From assembly GCA_938092015.1 (NCBI GenBank), contig CALKOT010000045.1, positions 1 to 64,000 of the forward strand: 64,000 nucleotides of DNA, written 5' to 3'. Below the pieces are notes generated by a model. That model ran no database searches. It was not told the origin of the DNA and saw nothing but the letters and a program-made list of their open reading frames with translations. The stretch comes from an uncultured Paracoccaceae bacterium (lineage in GTDB: Bacteria > Pseudomonadota > Alphaproteobacteria > Rhodobacterales > Rhodobacteraceae). Of the stretch, positions 42,137 through 50,494 are shown piece by piece. Position 1 is the stretch's first letter; the number at the start of each line of letters is the position of its first letter. A program made the translations under genes and the position numbers.

Positions 42137-43786
42137 CTATTTCGCGTAGACGACATCGCCCTTCCATACCGTCATCGCGGGCCTGACAGCTGCAATCTCA
42201 TCAGGTGGCATATCCATCAATGGATTATCCAAGACGATGAAATCTGCCCATTTTCCAGCGGTTAGCGAGCCGGTTTCGGCTTCCATTCGAAGCGATCTTG
42301 CGCCGTTCATGGTAAATATCGGCAACGCTTCTGACAGAGAAATGGCCTGTTCGGGCGCAAGGACACCGGGAAAAGCCGGATCGGCGTTTCGACGTGTCAG
42401 CATGCCCGAAAGGCCCGTCCAAGGGTTGGCGTCCGGTGCTGCGGCGGGCCAATCTGAGCCATAGGTCATCTCGGCGCTCGCTGAGACCAGATCTGAAATG
42501 CGGTGATTTTTCTGGACGCGATCCACGCCAAGAACCGCCATCTGCACAGGCGTGCCAGGGTTTGGGTACCACATTTTGGGCGACTGTTCCGCTACGGCCC
42601 TCAAGTCGTGAAACCGGCCCAGATCTTCATCCGATACGTAATTTGAATGCGCAATCTCATGGCGCAGGCCGCTTTGCCCATTGGCGTCTCGCGCCGCTTC
42701 GATGGCGTCGAGGCCTTTGCGAATGGCATTATCGCCAACCGCGTGCATTTTGACCGTATACCCCCGCTGATCGAGGTTGATGAGCATCTGGTTCAGCGCA
42801 TCCGGTGCGATCAAAAGTGTAGCATCCGGATTATGCGATGCGGCATCATAACCGCTTTCCGCAAGATATGGCTGAATGAACGACGCCGTAAATCCAGGCG
42901 CTACACCGTCAAGAAACAGCTTGGCGAAATCGAGGTGCAAATTCTCGCTGGCATAGGCATTCCGCAGCTTATCCATAACGTCATAAGGCACCACTCCACC
43001 ACCTAGGGGGCTGGAGTGTACAATGTGGGCGGCAGTGTGCAGCGTGAGGTGCCCCTGCAAGTCTGCAGCCTGATAGGCCTTTAGTTCTTCTTCTGTCGCC
43101 ATGGGTTCTTTGAATGCGGTGAAGCCGAGGCTGTTGAAGTACCGGACAGCTTCACTCACCGCTTCGGACAGTTGAGCATCAGAACGTTGGACCAGTCCTC
43201 TAAGCGCCGCGATTGCGCCTTCGGCGAAGATACCATTCGGAACGCCAGTCGCTGGATCTCGCTCAATAACGCCGCCAGGGATATTCGGCGTGTCGGGGCC
43301 GATGCCAGCCTGCTCTATGGCGCGGGAATTACACCAGAGGATATGCTGGCTTGCGTCGTGCAGCACGATGGCATGGCGGGTCGAAATACCGTCCAGCAAT
43401 TCACGCGGATTAGCGCCCATTCCTTCGCGCATAATCGGACGCCAAGGACCACCAAAGACAACCTCATCCGGGCTGTTCCTTAGGCATCGCTCACGCACAG
43501 CTGTCAGCAGGTCATCAAGGCTGGCCTGAAACCCGACATAGATGTCGAACAACGTGCGGCACGCGCCCCAAATCGCATGAGTGTGGCTTTCGACCAGACC
43601 CGGCATCATAAACTGCCCGTTCAAGTCATGAATTTCAGCGCCCGGTCCGGCAAGGTTCACCACATCTGATGCGTCGCCTACGGCAATAATACGGCCATCG
43701 CGAACAGCCAGCGCCTCAGCTGACGGTTTGGCCGGATCCATTGTCAGGATCGTTCCCCCGGTCCAGATTTCAACAGCCTGTGGCAT
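42137..43786 (-). CDS. amidohydrolase-3 family (YtcJ-like) metal hydrolase
   Basis: A 549-residue amidohydrolase. W-T-G-G-T-I-L-T-M-D is the N-terminal beta strand. V-E-S-H-T-H-A-I-W-G near residue 66 supplies the H-x-H metal site, K-M-H-A-V-G-D-N-A-I the later His, and Y-G-S-D-W-P-A the catalytic Asp. The C-terminal G-K-W-A-D-F-I-V-L-D is standard. GGAGAG precedes the ATG. It lies 57 bases after the sulfatase in what looks like one operon with a TAXI-TRAP transporter. It would cleave an amide, carbamate or similar bond in the imported compound. Confidence 0.88.
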   Translation of the reverse strand: MPQAVEIWTGGTILTMDPAKPSAEALAVRDGRIIAVGDASDVVNLAGPGAEIHDLNGQFMMPGLVESHTHAIWGACRTLFDIYVGFQASLDDLLTAVRERCLRNSPDEVVFGGPWRPIMREGMGANPRELLDGISTRHAIVLHDASQHILWCNSRAIEQAGIGPDTPNIPGGVIERDPATGVPNGIFAEGAIAALRGLVQRSDAQLSEAVSEAVRYFNSLGFTAFKEPMATEEELKAYQAADLQGHLTLHTAAHIVHSSPLGGGVVPYDVMDKLRNAYASENLHLDFAKLFLDGVAPGFTASFIQPYLAESGYDAASHNPDATLLIAPDALNQMLINLDQRGYTVKMHAVGDNAIRKGLDAIEAARDANGQSGLRHEIAHSNYVSDEDLGRFHDLRAVAEQSPKMWYPNPGTPVQMAVLGVDRVQKNHRISDLVSASAEMTYGSDWPAAAPDANPWTGLSGMLTRRNADPAFPGVLAPEQAISLSEALPIFTMNGARSLRMEAETGSLTAGKWADFIVLDNPLMDMPPDEIAAVRPAMTVWKGDVVYAK

Positions 43787-43843
43787 AAATCTCTCCGATA
43801 ATTTCCCGCCATGACATACGATCACCCATATCGGCGCGTGGCG

Positions 43844-45403
43844 CTATGCGATCCGGTCTGACTGCGGGCTTTCATCCATTTGCGCTATCAGATGATGCGT
43901 TATTCGTTCAGACATGCGCGCCCTTACAGTCTGATGGTCAGCACTGTCCCATAGGTTTTCTGTCTCGGAAGGATCGTTGATCAGATCGTAAAGTTCCCCC
44001 CACGTCTGATCCAGATAGACGGTGTATCGCCATTCTGCTGTGATTAGGGATCGAACGCGGGCTGGTTTTTCGAAACCCAATCGATTGCCGCCGTCATTGT
44101 ATTCTACCAACGCCTCAGTCCGAACTCCGTCGCCCCCTTTGGTAACGGGTAAAAAGCTTTGACCTTGATTGCCATTGAATGGCTCAAGACCAGCGCGGTT
44201 CAGGACTGTAGCGGCAAGATCAACTGTCGAACAAAGCGCATCCGTACTCGACGGCGCCCGATTTTCTGGATCAGACCAGATGAACGGCACACGAGTGATG
44301 CCTCTGGCTGGCATCGCGCCTTTCAGTAGCATGTTGAAGTCGCCCATGTAGTCGCCGTGATCAGAATTATAGCAGATCACGGTATCTTCGCTTAGCCCGC
44401 TTTCCTGAAGCGAGGTAACGATATCGCCGACCGCATCGTCGATGAAGGCCATCATACCCGCCGACAAGGCCATCGCCTCTTTCAAGTGCTGTTCGTCCAG
44501 CATCATTGCGGTCTGTGGCGTTGTCTGGCCGTCGCCGTTTTTCCAGTTGTTCCGTAACCACTGCATCGGTGGCGTGGGGTTCTTATGCGCATCAAACGGT
44601 AATGTGACTTCAAAATCATCGGGGCTGTACATGTCCCAATATTTGCCCGGTGGATTAAAGGGGTGATGCGGATCAGGAAAGCTGACAAAGGCGAAAAACG
44701 GATCATCCCGCCCGGCGCGTGAGGTGATGTAGTCAACAGCCCGATCGCGGATGAAGGCCGTTGGATACAGGTCCTCAGGTATCGGCGTCCGATACGCCTG
44801 CGGGCAGGTATAATTGTGCGGCAGTTCGTTCAAAGGATCATGCAGCGCCTGCCAATCGGGCGCATTTTCGCAAAACCACTGCAGATAATGTCCACCACAC
44901 TGATCTCCATGGGACGTCACCATGTCGACATGCTGATAACCGTAATAAGGCGTCTTGATCTCATATCGCCCATCCGCCTGATAGTTGGACGGTGCTTCCT
45001 GATATTCAGGGCCAGTCTTTGCCCAAGCCTCTGAAGCCTGTTCAATGCTCGCTGCGGTTTTACCCATCGGCGGTGCATCTGTGAAAGGCTGCAGATGACT
45101 TTTGCCAATTGCGGCCGTGTGATAGCCGGCGCCCGCCAGCACATCGACAAAAGTGTTCGCTTCCTCGGGCAGAGCGCAGCCATTGTAGCGCAGCCCATGC
45201 ACGCTGGGATATCGCCCAGTCAGTAAGGACGCCCTGTTCGGCATGCAGACCGGGGATGCCGCATGGAAGTTGTTGAACCGCGTGCCCTGTGCCGCGATAG
45301 CGTCGATGTTCGGCGTTTTCAGAACTGGATGGCCGTAACAGCCAAGCCAGTCAGCTCGTTGCTGGTCGGTGATCAGAAACAGGAAATTAGGACGTTTGGT
45401 CAT
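43844..45403 (-). CDS. cytoplasmic formylglycine-type sulfatase
   Basis: A 519-residue sulfatase. L-I-T-D-Q-Q-R-A-D near residue 9 gives metal ligands. S-P-V-C-M-P-N-R-A-S-L-L-T-G-R near residue 55 is the C-x-P-x-R signature whose Cys must be converted to formylglycine. A-I-G-K-S-H and Y-N-S-D-H-G-D-Y-M-G are further active-site elements. No signal peptide is present, so the enzyme should be cytosolic and act on an imported sulfate ester. AAAGGT precedes the ATG, 20 bases after the transporter stop. A formylglycine-generating enzyme is not encoded in this window. Choline-sulfatase or alkyl/aryl sulfatase are both possible. Confidence 0.92.
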   Translation of the reverse strand: MTKRPNFLFLITDQQRADWLGCYGHPVLKTPNIDAIAAQGTRFNNFHAASPVCMPNRASLLTGRYPSVHGLRYNGCALPEEANTFVDVLAGAGYHTAAIGKSHLQPFTDAPPMGKTAASIEQASEAWAKTGPEYQEAPSNYQADGRYEIKTPYYGYQHVDMVTSHGDQCGGHYLQWFCENAPDWQALHDPLNELPHNYTCPQAYRTPIPEDLYPTAFIRDRAVDYITSRAGRDDPFFAFVSFPDPHHPFNPPGKYWDMYSPDDFEVTLPFDAHKNPTPPMQWLRNNWKNGDGQTTPQTAMMLDEQHLKEAMALSAGMMAFIDDAVGDIVTSLQESGLSEDTVICYNSDHGDYMGDFNMLLKGAMPARGITRVPFIWSDPENRAPSSTDALCSTVDLAATVLNRAGLEPFNGNQGQSFLPVTKGGDGVRTEALVEYNDGGNRLGFEKPARVRSLITAEWRYTVYLDQTWGELYDLINDPSETENLWDSADHQTVRARMSERITHHLIAQMDESPQSDRIA

Positions 45404-45423
45404 CTGCAGATCATACCTTTCAG

Positions 45424-47760
45424 TCAGGCCGTCGACGACCGTCGCGCCCCAATGTGATGCCACGCCAGCATTCCCATCGCGAACGCTATCGCACCAAATT
45501 GGATAACCTCTGGCCGCATCATAACGCCGACAGCGGTTGCAAGGCGCACGACGATCCACAGTAGGGAGAGTGGGCGCGCGTCATAGGCAGATAGCGCGCT
45601 CGCGATTAGGTAAAGCGCAAGGATCAGCCTTGCGATCAACCACAATAACGACCCCAACTGCACCCCGTTCTCATACCCAGCCAGAGGCGCTCCGGTTGGG
45701 CTGGAAGGATCGATCAGCGCCTGATCCACCAGCAGGATTTCAGGATAGAATGCAAAGATGAAGGGGATCACGAACATCACGATTCCCGATCGAACAGCGC
45801 TGAACCCAGTCGCCATTGGTTCGGCTTTGGTGATCGTCGACGCCGCAAAGGCGGCGAGCGCGACCGGCGGCGTGATGGCTGACGCGATCGCAAAGTAGAA
45901 GATGAACATGTGCGCCGTAAACGTGGCAATGCCGAGCCCGATCAACAGTGGTCCCATCAACAGCGCCACATTGATATAGGCGGGCACTGCGGGCATTCCC
46001 ATTCCTAGCAGTACCGCCAGCAGCATGGTGATCGCCAGCGCAAAGAACTGGAAGAACGCCGATCCCCCGCCGCCCAGATCGAAGGTCAGCAAGAAGCTGA
46101 GCACATCAATCGCAACGAATTTGGATAGCCCTGTAAAGTTGAGGCATACGTCGATGACCGTGACGGCCAGCAGCATCAGATAAAGGGTTGAGATCGTGAT
46201 CCCAGCCTCTGACAGAGCATCCAGAACTTTGCGGGGTTTCTTGCAAAACTCTTCATCCAGAAACAAGAGAACCAGAACAAAGGCTGCCGCCCACCACCCC
46301 GTCGCGCCGGCATCGCCCGCCGCGTTCTGGAAGATCTGCATGATCCAAGGCAGTGAATTGACGACACAGCGATCCCCCTGCATCGCCGCATCAGCGCCGG
46401 TCACCCAGCCGAGTACGCCGCAACCAACCATGTCCTTCGGCGTCAGCAGCAGAAACAGGATCAGCAAAATCGGCAGGAAGATCTGGCAGAGATGCAGGAC
46501 GTCTTTACCGCTGATCCGCATATCATCCGTCAGTTCGCCAAACGCTTCAATTCCCTGTTTGCGCGACTGGAACGAAGCACTGAGGAAGAGACAAACGAAG
46601 TAGGCGACGGCGGGTAATGCGGCAGCGATGATCACATCGCGGTACGGCACGCCCGTCATGGCGGCCAGGATGAATGCTGCGACGCCCATCACCGGTGGCA
46701 TGATCGATCCACCGGATGAAGCCGCAGCTTCCATCCCCCCGGCAAAAACTTTTGAAAAGCCGCGCTTGAGCATCATCGGGATCGTCAGAACGCCAGTAGA
46801 CAGCACGTTCACTACCGGGCCGCCGGTGATGGTGCCGAACATGGCGGACGAAACGATCGCGGCATGCGCAGGCCCGCCACGCAGTTTCCGTGTCAAGCGA
46901 AACGCCAGCTTGATCAGGGTCTGCCCGCCTGCGGATTTACCGAAAAGCGCACCGAGGATGATGTAAGGAAAGACGACATTCATGATCACATTCATGAACC
47001 GCCCCAACACGCCAGAGGCTGTGTTCACCAGCGCATCATGAACGTTCGGAACGCCGTCGAGGAACGTTCGCGGCTCTCCCCCCAGTTTGGTCATCAGATA
47101 TTTGTTGATGTCTTCTGGCCCGTAGAAGTACCAAACCAGCACGGTGCCAATGGTGTAAAGCGCGATGCCGATGGATACGGCGACCAACGGAAATCCCCAG
47201 ACTTTGATGTTGTATCCCAGGAACACCAGGATCGACACGCCCATGATGGCAACCAGCCATACGCCAGTCGTACTGACGCATTTTGGATCCTCAACCGTGT
47301 CTGGGATCGGCAGGCCCATCATTTCGGCCAGTTCAATCTCACCCTTCAGGGTTTCCGCCATGATCCGCGCGCGTTCGCCTGAGATCGAATCAATCAGGCA
47401 GACGCTGTCAATTTCAATCAGATAGGTCAGCGATATCGCGAACGCTGAGATAACCAGCGCTACATCCATGAACGCGCCGAACCAGGCCCGCGACGTGCCC
47501 CGCCATTCGCGCCACATCGAATGTTTCAGCGCGACGACAAGCATCATGAAGAAGAACGCGATGGGATAGAACCATTCGGTCTTGAACGAACGGGTTTTCA
47601 GATCCTCAATGCCCGACAAGCTGCGCCACATATCATCCCAGCCCGGGATCAATGGCGTGCTGTTCACGATTCCCATAAAAACAAAGATCAGCGCCAGAAT
47701 GTAAACGGCCCGATTGGGTGGGGCATCGCCCTCAACCTCAAAATCCGAGGTGTCTGACAT
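45424..47760 (-). CDS. TRAP transporter fused permease (4TM-12TM, TAXI type)
   Basis: A 778-residue inner-membrane protein fusing the small and large permease subunits of a TRAP transporter. About four helices in the first 240 residues are followed by the large DctM-like half. The large half contains G-R-F-M-N-V-I-M-N-V-V-F-P, then A-A-A-S-S-G-G-S-I-M-P-P-V-M-G near residue 340, and G-M-G-M-P-A-V-P-A-Y near residue 610. The latter pair are the conserved substrate/ion hairpin regions. The solute-binding gene precedes it by 81 bases and the sulfatase follows by 20. It imports an anionic solute with a sodium or proton gradient. Confidence 0.92.
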   Translation of the reverse strand: MSDTSDFEVEGDAPPNRAVYILALIFVFMGIVNSTPLIPGWDDMWRSLSGIEDLKTRSFKTEWFYPIAFFFMMLVVALKHSMWREWRGTSRAWFGAFMDVALVISAFAISLTYLIEIDSVCLIDSISGERARIMAETLKGEIELAEMMGLPIPDTVEDPKCVSTTGVWLVAIMGVSILVFLGYNIKVWGFPLVAVSIGIALYTIGTVLVWYFYGPEDINKYLMTKLGGEPRTFLDGVPNVHDALVNTASGVLGRFMNVIMNVVFPYIILGALFGKSAGGQTLIKLAFRLTRKLRGGPAHAAIVSSAMFGTITGGPVVNVLSTGVLTIPMMLKRGFSKVFAGGMEAAASSGGSIMPPVMGVAAFILAAMTGVPYRDVIIAAALPAVAYFVCLFLSASFQSRKQGIEAFGELTDDMRISGKDVLHLCQIFLPILLILFLLLTPKDMVGCGVLGWVTGADAAMQGDRCVVNSLPWIMQIFQNAAGDAGATGWWAAAFVLVLLFLDEEFCKKPRKVLDALSEAGITISTLYLMLLAVTVIDVCLNFTGLSKFVAIDVLSFLLTFDLGGGGSAFFQFFALAITMLLAVLLGMGMPAVPAYINVALLMGPLLIGLGIATFTAHMFIFYFAIASAITPPVALAAFAASTITKAEPMATGFSAVRSGIVMFVIPFIFAFYPEILLVDQALIDPSSPTGAPLAGYENGVQLGSLLWLIARLILALYLIASALSAYDARPLSLLWIVVRLATAVGVMMRPEVIQFGAIAFAMGMLAWHHIGARRSSTA

Positions 47761-47841
47761 GGTTTACCTGCTTTGTCAGGGTCAGCATGAAAAGGCGCCG
47801 CCAATGATAGCGGCGCCCAGAGTTTTGATGGTCAGCGCTGC

Positions 47842-48888
47842 CTAGTTAGGTACGGCGCAATCATCGATTTCATAGCCGGCGTCACGCCACGCGCGCACAG
47901 CGCCAGGATGATACTTCACAGGGTTCGCCCCGCACATGCCCAGCATTGGGTTGTCGAAGTTTACCGTGTCGCCATAAGGCGCTTTCGCTTTCAGAGCATC
48001 CATAGACCCGATGTAAGCGGCGACCAATTTGTAGACGAGCTCTTCGTCCATATCCTTGTGAACGACGTTGCCGCCAATGGTCGCGAAACCACGGAACGTG
48101 TCGTCTTCCGAAACGAACGTCCAGTCATCACCCATTGTCGCCTGCAGTTCGGCCAGAGGTATCGTGAAAGGCGCGCTACCCGGCGCTTTCATGTACTTCT
48201 GCATCGCCTCGCTTTCGTAGGAAGCTTTAGGCATTGACCAGCCTGTGACTTTACCCGCTGCAGTGATCGAAGTCAGGCGGCTGCCTGGAAACAGCTCAGG
48301 CAGAACGACTGCGTCCGGCTCGCCACTGGTGACCAGAGAAGTGCCCTGCCCCCAGTTAGTCTGCATGCCTTCATAATCTTCGCCATCCTTCAGACCGGCG
48401 ACGATCTGGATCATGCTGCGGGCATTGGTCAAAGCACCGCCACGTGGTGGGCCGTTATAAATTTTGCGACCTTTCAGATCATCCCAGCCGCCAACACCTT
48501 TTGCATCATACGCATAAAGCAAAAAGATGCCCAGCGTGAACGGATTGATTGCCCGGAGATTCGCAGCAAGCTCTGCACCCTTTTCCTTACCGAGTGAGCC
48601 ATAGGGTCCAACGCCCTTGCTCATCAGGAAAGGCAGAATGTGAGGTGTGCCGGCGATATCTGTTTTGCCTTCGGCGACATTCTGGATGGAGTTTGTCAGC
48701 GTCTGTCCATCAGCAAGCTGGATGTTCGCAATGCCTTGTGTACCCGCGATTTCGGTCATATGCGCTGGTGACAGATAGGTCGCCCCGCCAGGACTCGCCG
48801 TTTCAGCGGTCAGGTTAGCCTGGGCAAACGCGCCGGTGGCTACCATCGTCACAGCGGCTGTCGCCGCCATCAGTTTCATTGGTTTCAT
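47842..48888 (-). CDS. TAXI-family TRAP solute-binding protein
   Basis: A 348-residue periplasmic binding protein. A signal peptide is clear: M-K-P-M-K-L-M-A-A-T-A-A-V-T-M-V-A-T-G-A, cleaved probably after F-A-Q-A. The mature part has T-A-S-P-G-G-A-T-Y and a final C-x12-C-like pair (M-C-G-A-N, D-D-C-A-V). AGGGAGGATA precedes the ATG. It delivers the solute to the fused permease downstream. The operon suggests an organosulfate ligand. Confidence 0.9.
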   Translation of the reverse strand: MKPMKLMAATAAVTMVATGAFAQANLTAETASPGGATYLSPAHMTEIAGTQGIANIQLADGQTLTNSIQNVAEGKTDIAGTPHILPFLMSKGVGPYGSLGKEKGAELAANLRAINPFTLGIFLLYAYDAKGVGGWDDLKGRKIYNGPPRGGALTNARSMIQIVAGLKDGEDYEGMQTNWGQGTSLVTSGEPDAVVLPELFPGSRLTSITAAGKVTGWSMPKASYESEAMQKYMKAPGSAPFTIPLAELQATMGDDWTFVSEDDTFRGFATIGGNVVHKDMDEELVYKLVAAYIGSMDALKAKAPYGDTVNFDNPMLGMCGANPVKYHPGAVRAWRDAGYEIDDCAVPN

Positions 48889-48970
48889 TGTATCCTCCCT
48901 GATTGAGAAACCGTCTTTTATTCACGTTCATTGGACCAAGTCGCGAAAGCCGCCTTTTCGGCGTTGTGTT

Positions 48971-49498
48971 TCACGTTGCCGGTGCGATCTGGCCAAACTC
49001 ATCTGTCTGTATCGTCTGATTTCGCGCTGCTGGCTGGATTTCATTCTCCAATGGAGCCGTTGCTTCGTTCAGCAAATCCAGCAGCCGTTTCAAATCCTGA
49101 AAATCCTGCGCGCCCAATTGTTCTGTCACAGTCTTTACCGCCTGACGCGCGCGCGGCCAGATCCGTTCAAACGTTTCCACCCCTTCCGGGGTCAACGTGA
49201 TCAGCTTGCGTCGCTTATGCGCCGGATCTCTGCACCGAGTGATCATGCCTTTCTTTTCCAGCGCGGCCGCTGCACGGCTGCCATGGGCAGGATCAATCGA
49301 GGTTCGCTGCGTGATATAGGCCAGATGACAAGCCCCGAACCGCGCGACAGAAAACAACAGCTGCCACTCAAGCACAGCAAGAGCTTCGCCTTTCAACACA
49401 TCACGCGCCACAACGCGTTTCATTGTGCTGGTGAAAGCACGGGCGCGCAGGATGATGAAATCATCCAACTGATCTGACGGTATCAGCGCTTCGTGCAA
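48971..49498 (-). CDS. MarR-family transcriptional regulator
   Basis: A 175-residue winged-helix regulator. Dimerisation helices at the N-terminus are followed by L-A-Y-I-T-Q-R-T-S-I-D-P-A-H-G-S-R-A-A-A-A-L (recognition helix) and the wing D-P-A-H-K-R-R-K-L-I-T-L-T-P-E-G, the MarR hallmark. A TTG start with GAGAGGGG upstream is preferred; the longer frame to 49639 has no family resemblance. It is 82 bases upstream of the TAXI gene on the same strand and probably controls that operon. Confidence 0.88.
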   Translation of the reverse strand: MHEALIPSDQLDDFIILRARAFTSTMKRVVARDVLKGEALAVLEWQLLFSVARFGACHLAYITQRTSIDPAHGSRAAAALEKKGMITRCRDPAHKRRKLITLTPEGVETFERIWPRARQAVKTVTEQLGAQDFQDLKRLLDLLNEATAPLENEIQPAARNQTIQTDEFGQIAPAT

Positions 49499-49604
49499 GG
49501 CCCCTCTCCCAACGACTCGTTGCCTATAGGACGCTATGGGCGCTTGAGATATATGGCAAGCGCAACATTCAATGCGACCAAGCATTAAGCTAATCGGGGT
49601 CGGC

Positions 49605-50340
49605 CTAACCTTCGGAAAATGCGATCGTCGGCACATCAACTACGGTCGCGCCGCCGTCGATGGTCAAAACCGCCCCGGTGATCATCGCGGCCTCTTCCGA
49701 GCATAGAAATGCGGCGGCATTCGCGACATCATCGGGCACTGCAGGTCGTCCCAGCGGCACATACGAGGTCATCAAAGCATAGGCTTCTTCCACAGTCGCC
49801 AGTCCTTTAAGTTCCATCAATTCAACCATTTCGCTGTCAGCCATTTCTGTTCGCACCCAACCCGGGCAGATTGTGTTGCAGCGCACACCTTTGGGACCGA
49901 AGTCGCTGGTGATGGATTTCGCCAGCCCGATCAGGGCATGTTTCATGGTGACGTTTCCGCAAACCTCTGGTCCTGCATTCAGGCCCGCAATAGATGAGAT
50001 CATCAGAACATTACCGCCCTGCGCAATCAGATCAGGCATGGCGGCGCGTGCGGTGACCATAGCGGTGTTTAGATTGGCTTGAACGGACCTGTTCCAATCT
50101 TCATCATTGGTATCCGTGAGTGTGCCAAAGCCAAATCCGCCGGCATTGCACACCATCACATCCAGTGGGCCGAGGTCTGCTCTGATCCGCTCCATCGCCA
50201 CTCCGACCTGTTCCGATGACGCCGCATCGGCCTGCACGACAAGACCGCCTGATTCGTTAGCTACAGCCTCTAGGGGTTCAGTCCGCCGCCCCATCAACGC
50301 AACTTGCGCACCTTCGGCTGTCAACGGCGGCGTAAAAGTC
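49605..50340 (-). pseudogene. SDR-family oxidoreductase, N-terminally truncated
   Basis: About 245 residues of an SDR are readable. L-T-A-E-G-A-Q-V-A-L-M-G-R-R is the second strand, N-A-G-G-F is the N-A-G motif, and I-S-S-I-A-G carries the catalytic Ser. The last motif reads N-V-T-M-K, where Tyr of Y-x-x-x-K is Asn. The end is I-D-G-G-A-T-V-V-D. The first strand and glycine-rich cofactor loop (T-G-x-x-x-G-I-G) are missing. The sequence upstream of about 50340 (G-R-G-D-H-S-R-P-A-P-A) is unlike any SDR. No good start exists. With both the cofactor loop and the catalytic Tyr lost it is likely inactive, perhaps cut by a rearrangement next to the CHAT operon. Confidence 0.7.
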
Positions 50341-50494
50341 TGGCGCAAGGATGGCGGTGGCAGCGATACGTTGATTGGCGCAGGCGCGGGTCTGCTGTGG
50401 TCGCCGCGCCCAGGCATCGACGCTGCGTTCTAACTGGGCGCTGCGCTGAAAGGTGCCGAAGATGGCGGCGGGTTGCAGGGAGAGGGGGTGCATT

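Noticed and set aside
48971-49639. MarR gene starting at 49639
   Set aside because: The extra N-terminal residues lack family resemblance, and a TTG with a strong ribosome site lies at 49498.
50304-50433. Plus-strand peptide with G-G-G-S-D-T-L-I-G resembling an RTX fragment
   Set aside because: It is short, has no flanking repeats and lies opposite the truncated SDR and the CHAT leader; probably chance.
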